Below are positions 62,861 through 64,000 of a stretch of 64,000 bases of DNA, piece by piece (the first letter of the stretch is position 1; each line of letters starts with the position of its first letter). The stretch is taken from positions 222,915 through 286,914 of the forward strand of contig NZ_QRDX01000005.1 of NCBI RefSeq assembly GCF_003386195.1, written 5' to 3'. Origin of the DNA: Seonamhaeicola aphaedonensis. Lineage in GTDB: Bacteria; Bacteroidota; Bacteroidia; Flavobacteriales; Flavobacteriaceae. The notes under the pieces were generated by a model. It saw only the letters and a list, made by a program, of their open reading frames with translations, searched no databases and was not told the origin of the DNA. The translations under genes and the position numbers were made by a program.

Positions 62861-64000
62861 TTAGTTCCTAAAAATAGTCTGTTTTCTATCTGGACCAACT
62901 GAAACAATGGTGATAGGAATTTCTAATTCTTTTTCTAAAAAGTTGATGTAATCATTTAACTCTTTAGGGAACTGAGAAGCATCTGTCATGGTAGTTAAAT
63001 CTGCTTCCCAACCTTTCATTTCAGTATAAACTGGCTCTACATTTTCTGGTTCTATATTGTAAGGTAAATGTTCAATAACTTCACCTTTGTATTTATAAGC
63101 GGTACATACCTTTAAAGTTTTGAAACCTGATAGTACATCACCTTTCATCATATTAAGTTGGGTAACGCCATTTACCTGACACGCATATTTTAGAGCCACT
63201 AAATCTAACCAACCACAACGTCTTCTACGTCCTGTAGTAGCACCAAATTCATGACCTACACGCCCCATAGTTTCACCATCTTCGTCAAATAATTCTGTTG
63301 GAAACGGACCAGAGCCAACTCTTGTTGTATAAGCCTTAAAAATACCGAACACTTCTCCAATTTTGTTGGGAGCCACTCCTAATCCGGTACATGCTCCAGC
63401 AGCTGTAGTATTACTGGAGGTTACAAAAGGATACGTTCCAAAATCAATATCTAAAAGAGAGCCTTGTGCTCCTTCGGCTAAAATGGTTTTACCAGATTTT
63501 TGAGCCTGATATACATATTCCTCAGAGTCAATAAAAGTTAAGGATTTTAAAACATCAATAGCTTTAAAAAACTCTTCTTCTAGGTTTGCTAAATCGTATT
63601 CTATTTCAACATTGTAAAATGCTATCATAGATTCGTGTTTATCTGCTAGTGTTCTGTAGCGTTCTTTCCAATCCGATAGTTCCAAATCACCAACACGAAT
63701 ACCGTTTCTACCCGTTTTATCCATATATGTTGGGCCTATACCTTTTAATGTTGACCCAATTTTGGCTTTGCCTTTAGCAGCTTCACTTGCGGCATCTAAC
63801 AGCCTGTGAGTTGGCAAGATTATATGTGCTTTGCGCGAAATAAGAAGTGATTTCCTATAGTCAATATCTTGTTCTTCTAATTTATCAAGCTCACCTTTAA
63901 AAATCACAGGATCAATAACCACCCCGTTACCAACCAAATTAGTGGCATCATCATGAAAAATCCCTGAAGGAATGGTATGTAACACGTGCTTTTTTCCGTT
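62861..64000 (-). CDS. purA: Adenylosuccinate synthetase, 5' end outside window
   Basis: Joins IMP and aspartate with GTP in AMP synthesis. The frame remains open to the right edge and reads NGKKHVLHTIPSGIFH there, so about 40-45 N-terminal residues with the first GTP-binding loop lie outside. Visible are GIGPTYMDKTGRNGIRVGDL, EGAQGSLLDIDFGTYPFVTSSNT, FGATTGRRRRCGWLDLVALKY and VGPDRKQTI near the end. Length fits about 420 residues in total. It is followed by a strong terminator. Confidence 0.97.
   Translation of the reverse strand, partial: NGKKHVLHTIPSGIFHDDATNLVGNGVVIDPVIFKGELDKLEEQDIDYRKSLLISRKAHIILPTHRLLDAASEAAKGKAKIGSTLKGIGPTYMDKTGRNGIRVGDLELSDWKERYRTLADKHESMIAFYNVEIEYDLANLEEEFFKAIDVLKSLTFIDSEEYVYQAQKSGKTILAEGAQGSLLDIDFGTYPFVTSSNTTAAGACTGLGVAPNKIGEVFGIFKAYTTRVGSGPFPTELFDEDGETMGRVGHEFGATTGRRRRCGWLDLVALKYACQVNGVTQLNMMKGDVLSGFKTLKVCTAYKYKGEVIEHLPYNIEPENVEPVYTEMKGWEADLTTMTDASQFPKELNDYINFLEKELEIPITIVSVGPDRKQTIFRN

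Noticed and set aside
62791-62907. Longer N-terminus of the OstA-like protein
   Set aside because: It would cover the purA terminator and stop codon; the signal anchor begins at 62790.
1-64000. tRNA or rRNA genes
   Set aside because: None was recognised in the gaps by eye. A covariance-model search would be decisive; a hit in any gap would overturn this.

Overview
This is a contiguous, gene-dense stretch of a low-G+C chromosome from a member of the Bacteroidota, almost certainly a Flavobacteriaceae species. The evidence is family content (GSCFA, DUF4136, DUF5522, OstA-like, aromatic amino acid hydroxylase, a long lysyl-tRNA synthetase), many lipoproteins and '-Q' signal peptides, and promoters with the Bacteroidota -7 element TAnnTTTG. 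Shine-Dalgarno sequences are nearly absent. The genus cannot be fixed from the sequence alone. No tRNA, rRNA, CRISPR array, transposase or prophage was recognised by eye. Both ends cut genes: alaS on the left and purA on the right.

Layout. 1-8165: alaS end, a GSCFA protein, a secreted beta-propeller protein, and a three-gene operon of a small membrane protein, a TPR histidine kinase and a LuxR-type response regulator. 8346-13525: rhodanese, enoyl-CoA hydratase, two Lys/Glu-rich envelope proteins, an aromatic amino acid hydroxylase, a DUF4136 lipoprotein and a 58-residue DUF5522 protein. 13566-16556: an operon of a PLP deaminase-like enzyme, a glucosaminidase-LysM lipoprotein and hemL. 16629-23728: secreted or hypothetical proteins and a cluster of small membrane proteins ending in DUF2157 and GDYXXLXY genes. 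24163-26839: an AraC/TPR regulator gene with a lipoprotein gene, and repeated boxes between them.

27334-43200 is mostly housekeeping: lysS, a YqaE/Pmp3 peptide, lipB, the operon LUD-cdsA-psd-ACBP behind ftsH and rsfS, birA, pyrE, a Nudix hydrolase, a SulP transporter, coaD, ddl, a PASTA protein and an RluD-type pseudouridine synthase. 43201-45074 looks like an insertion spot. It holds an alpha/beta hydrolase gene of clearly higher G+C and about 350 bases of nested perfect inverted repeats. 45136-53262 carries aconitase, an outer-membrane barrel protein, a CrtW-like ketolase/desaturase, mazG and a short GNAT-proC-proB operon. 53353-64000 carries a DUF349 protein, a DUF368-DUF368-aroE operon, a TPR protein, a class III aminotransferase, an OstA-like protein and purA.

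Functionally the window combines translation (alaS, lysS, rsfS, RluD), cofactors (lipB, birA, coaD, hemL), envelope lipids and wall (cdsA, psd, ddl, two PopT-like DUF368 proteins, OstA-like) and nucleotide synthesis (pyrE, purA). The least explained parts are the structured DNA at 44522-44872, the leader of the GNAT-proC-proB operon, the repeated boxes between the AraC-type regulator and its lipoprotein, and the 20192-23728 membrane cluster.
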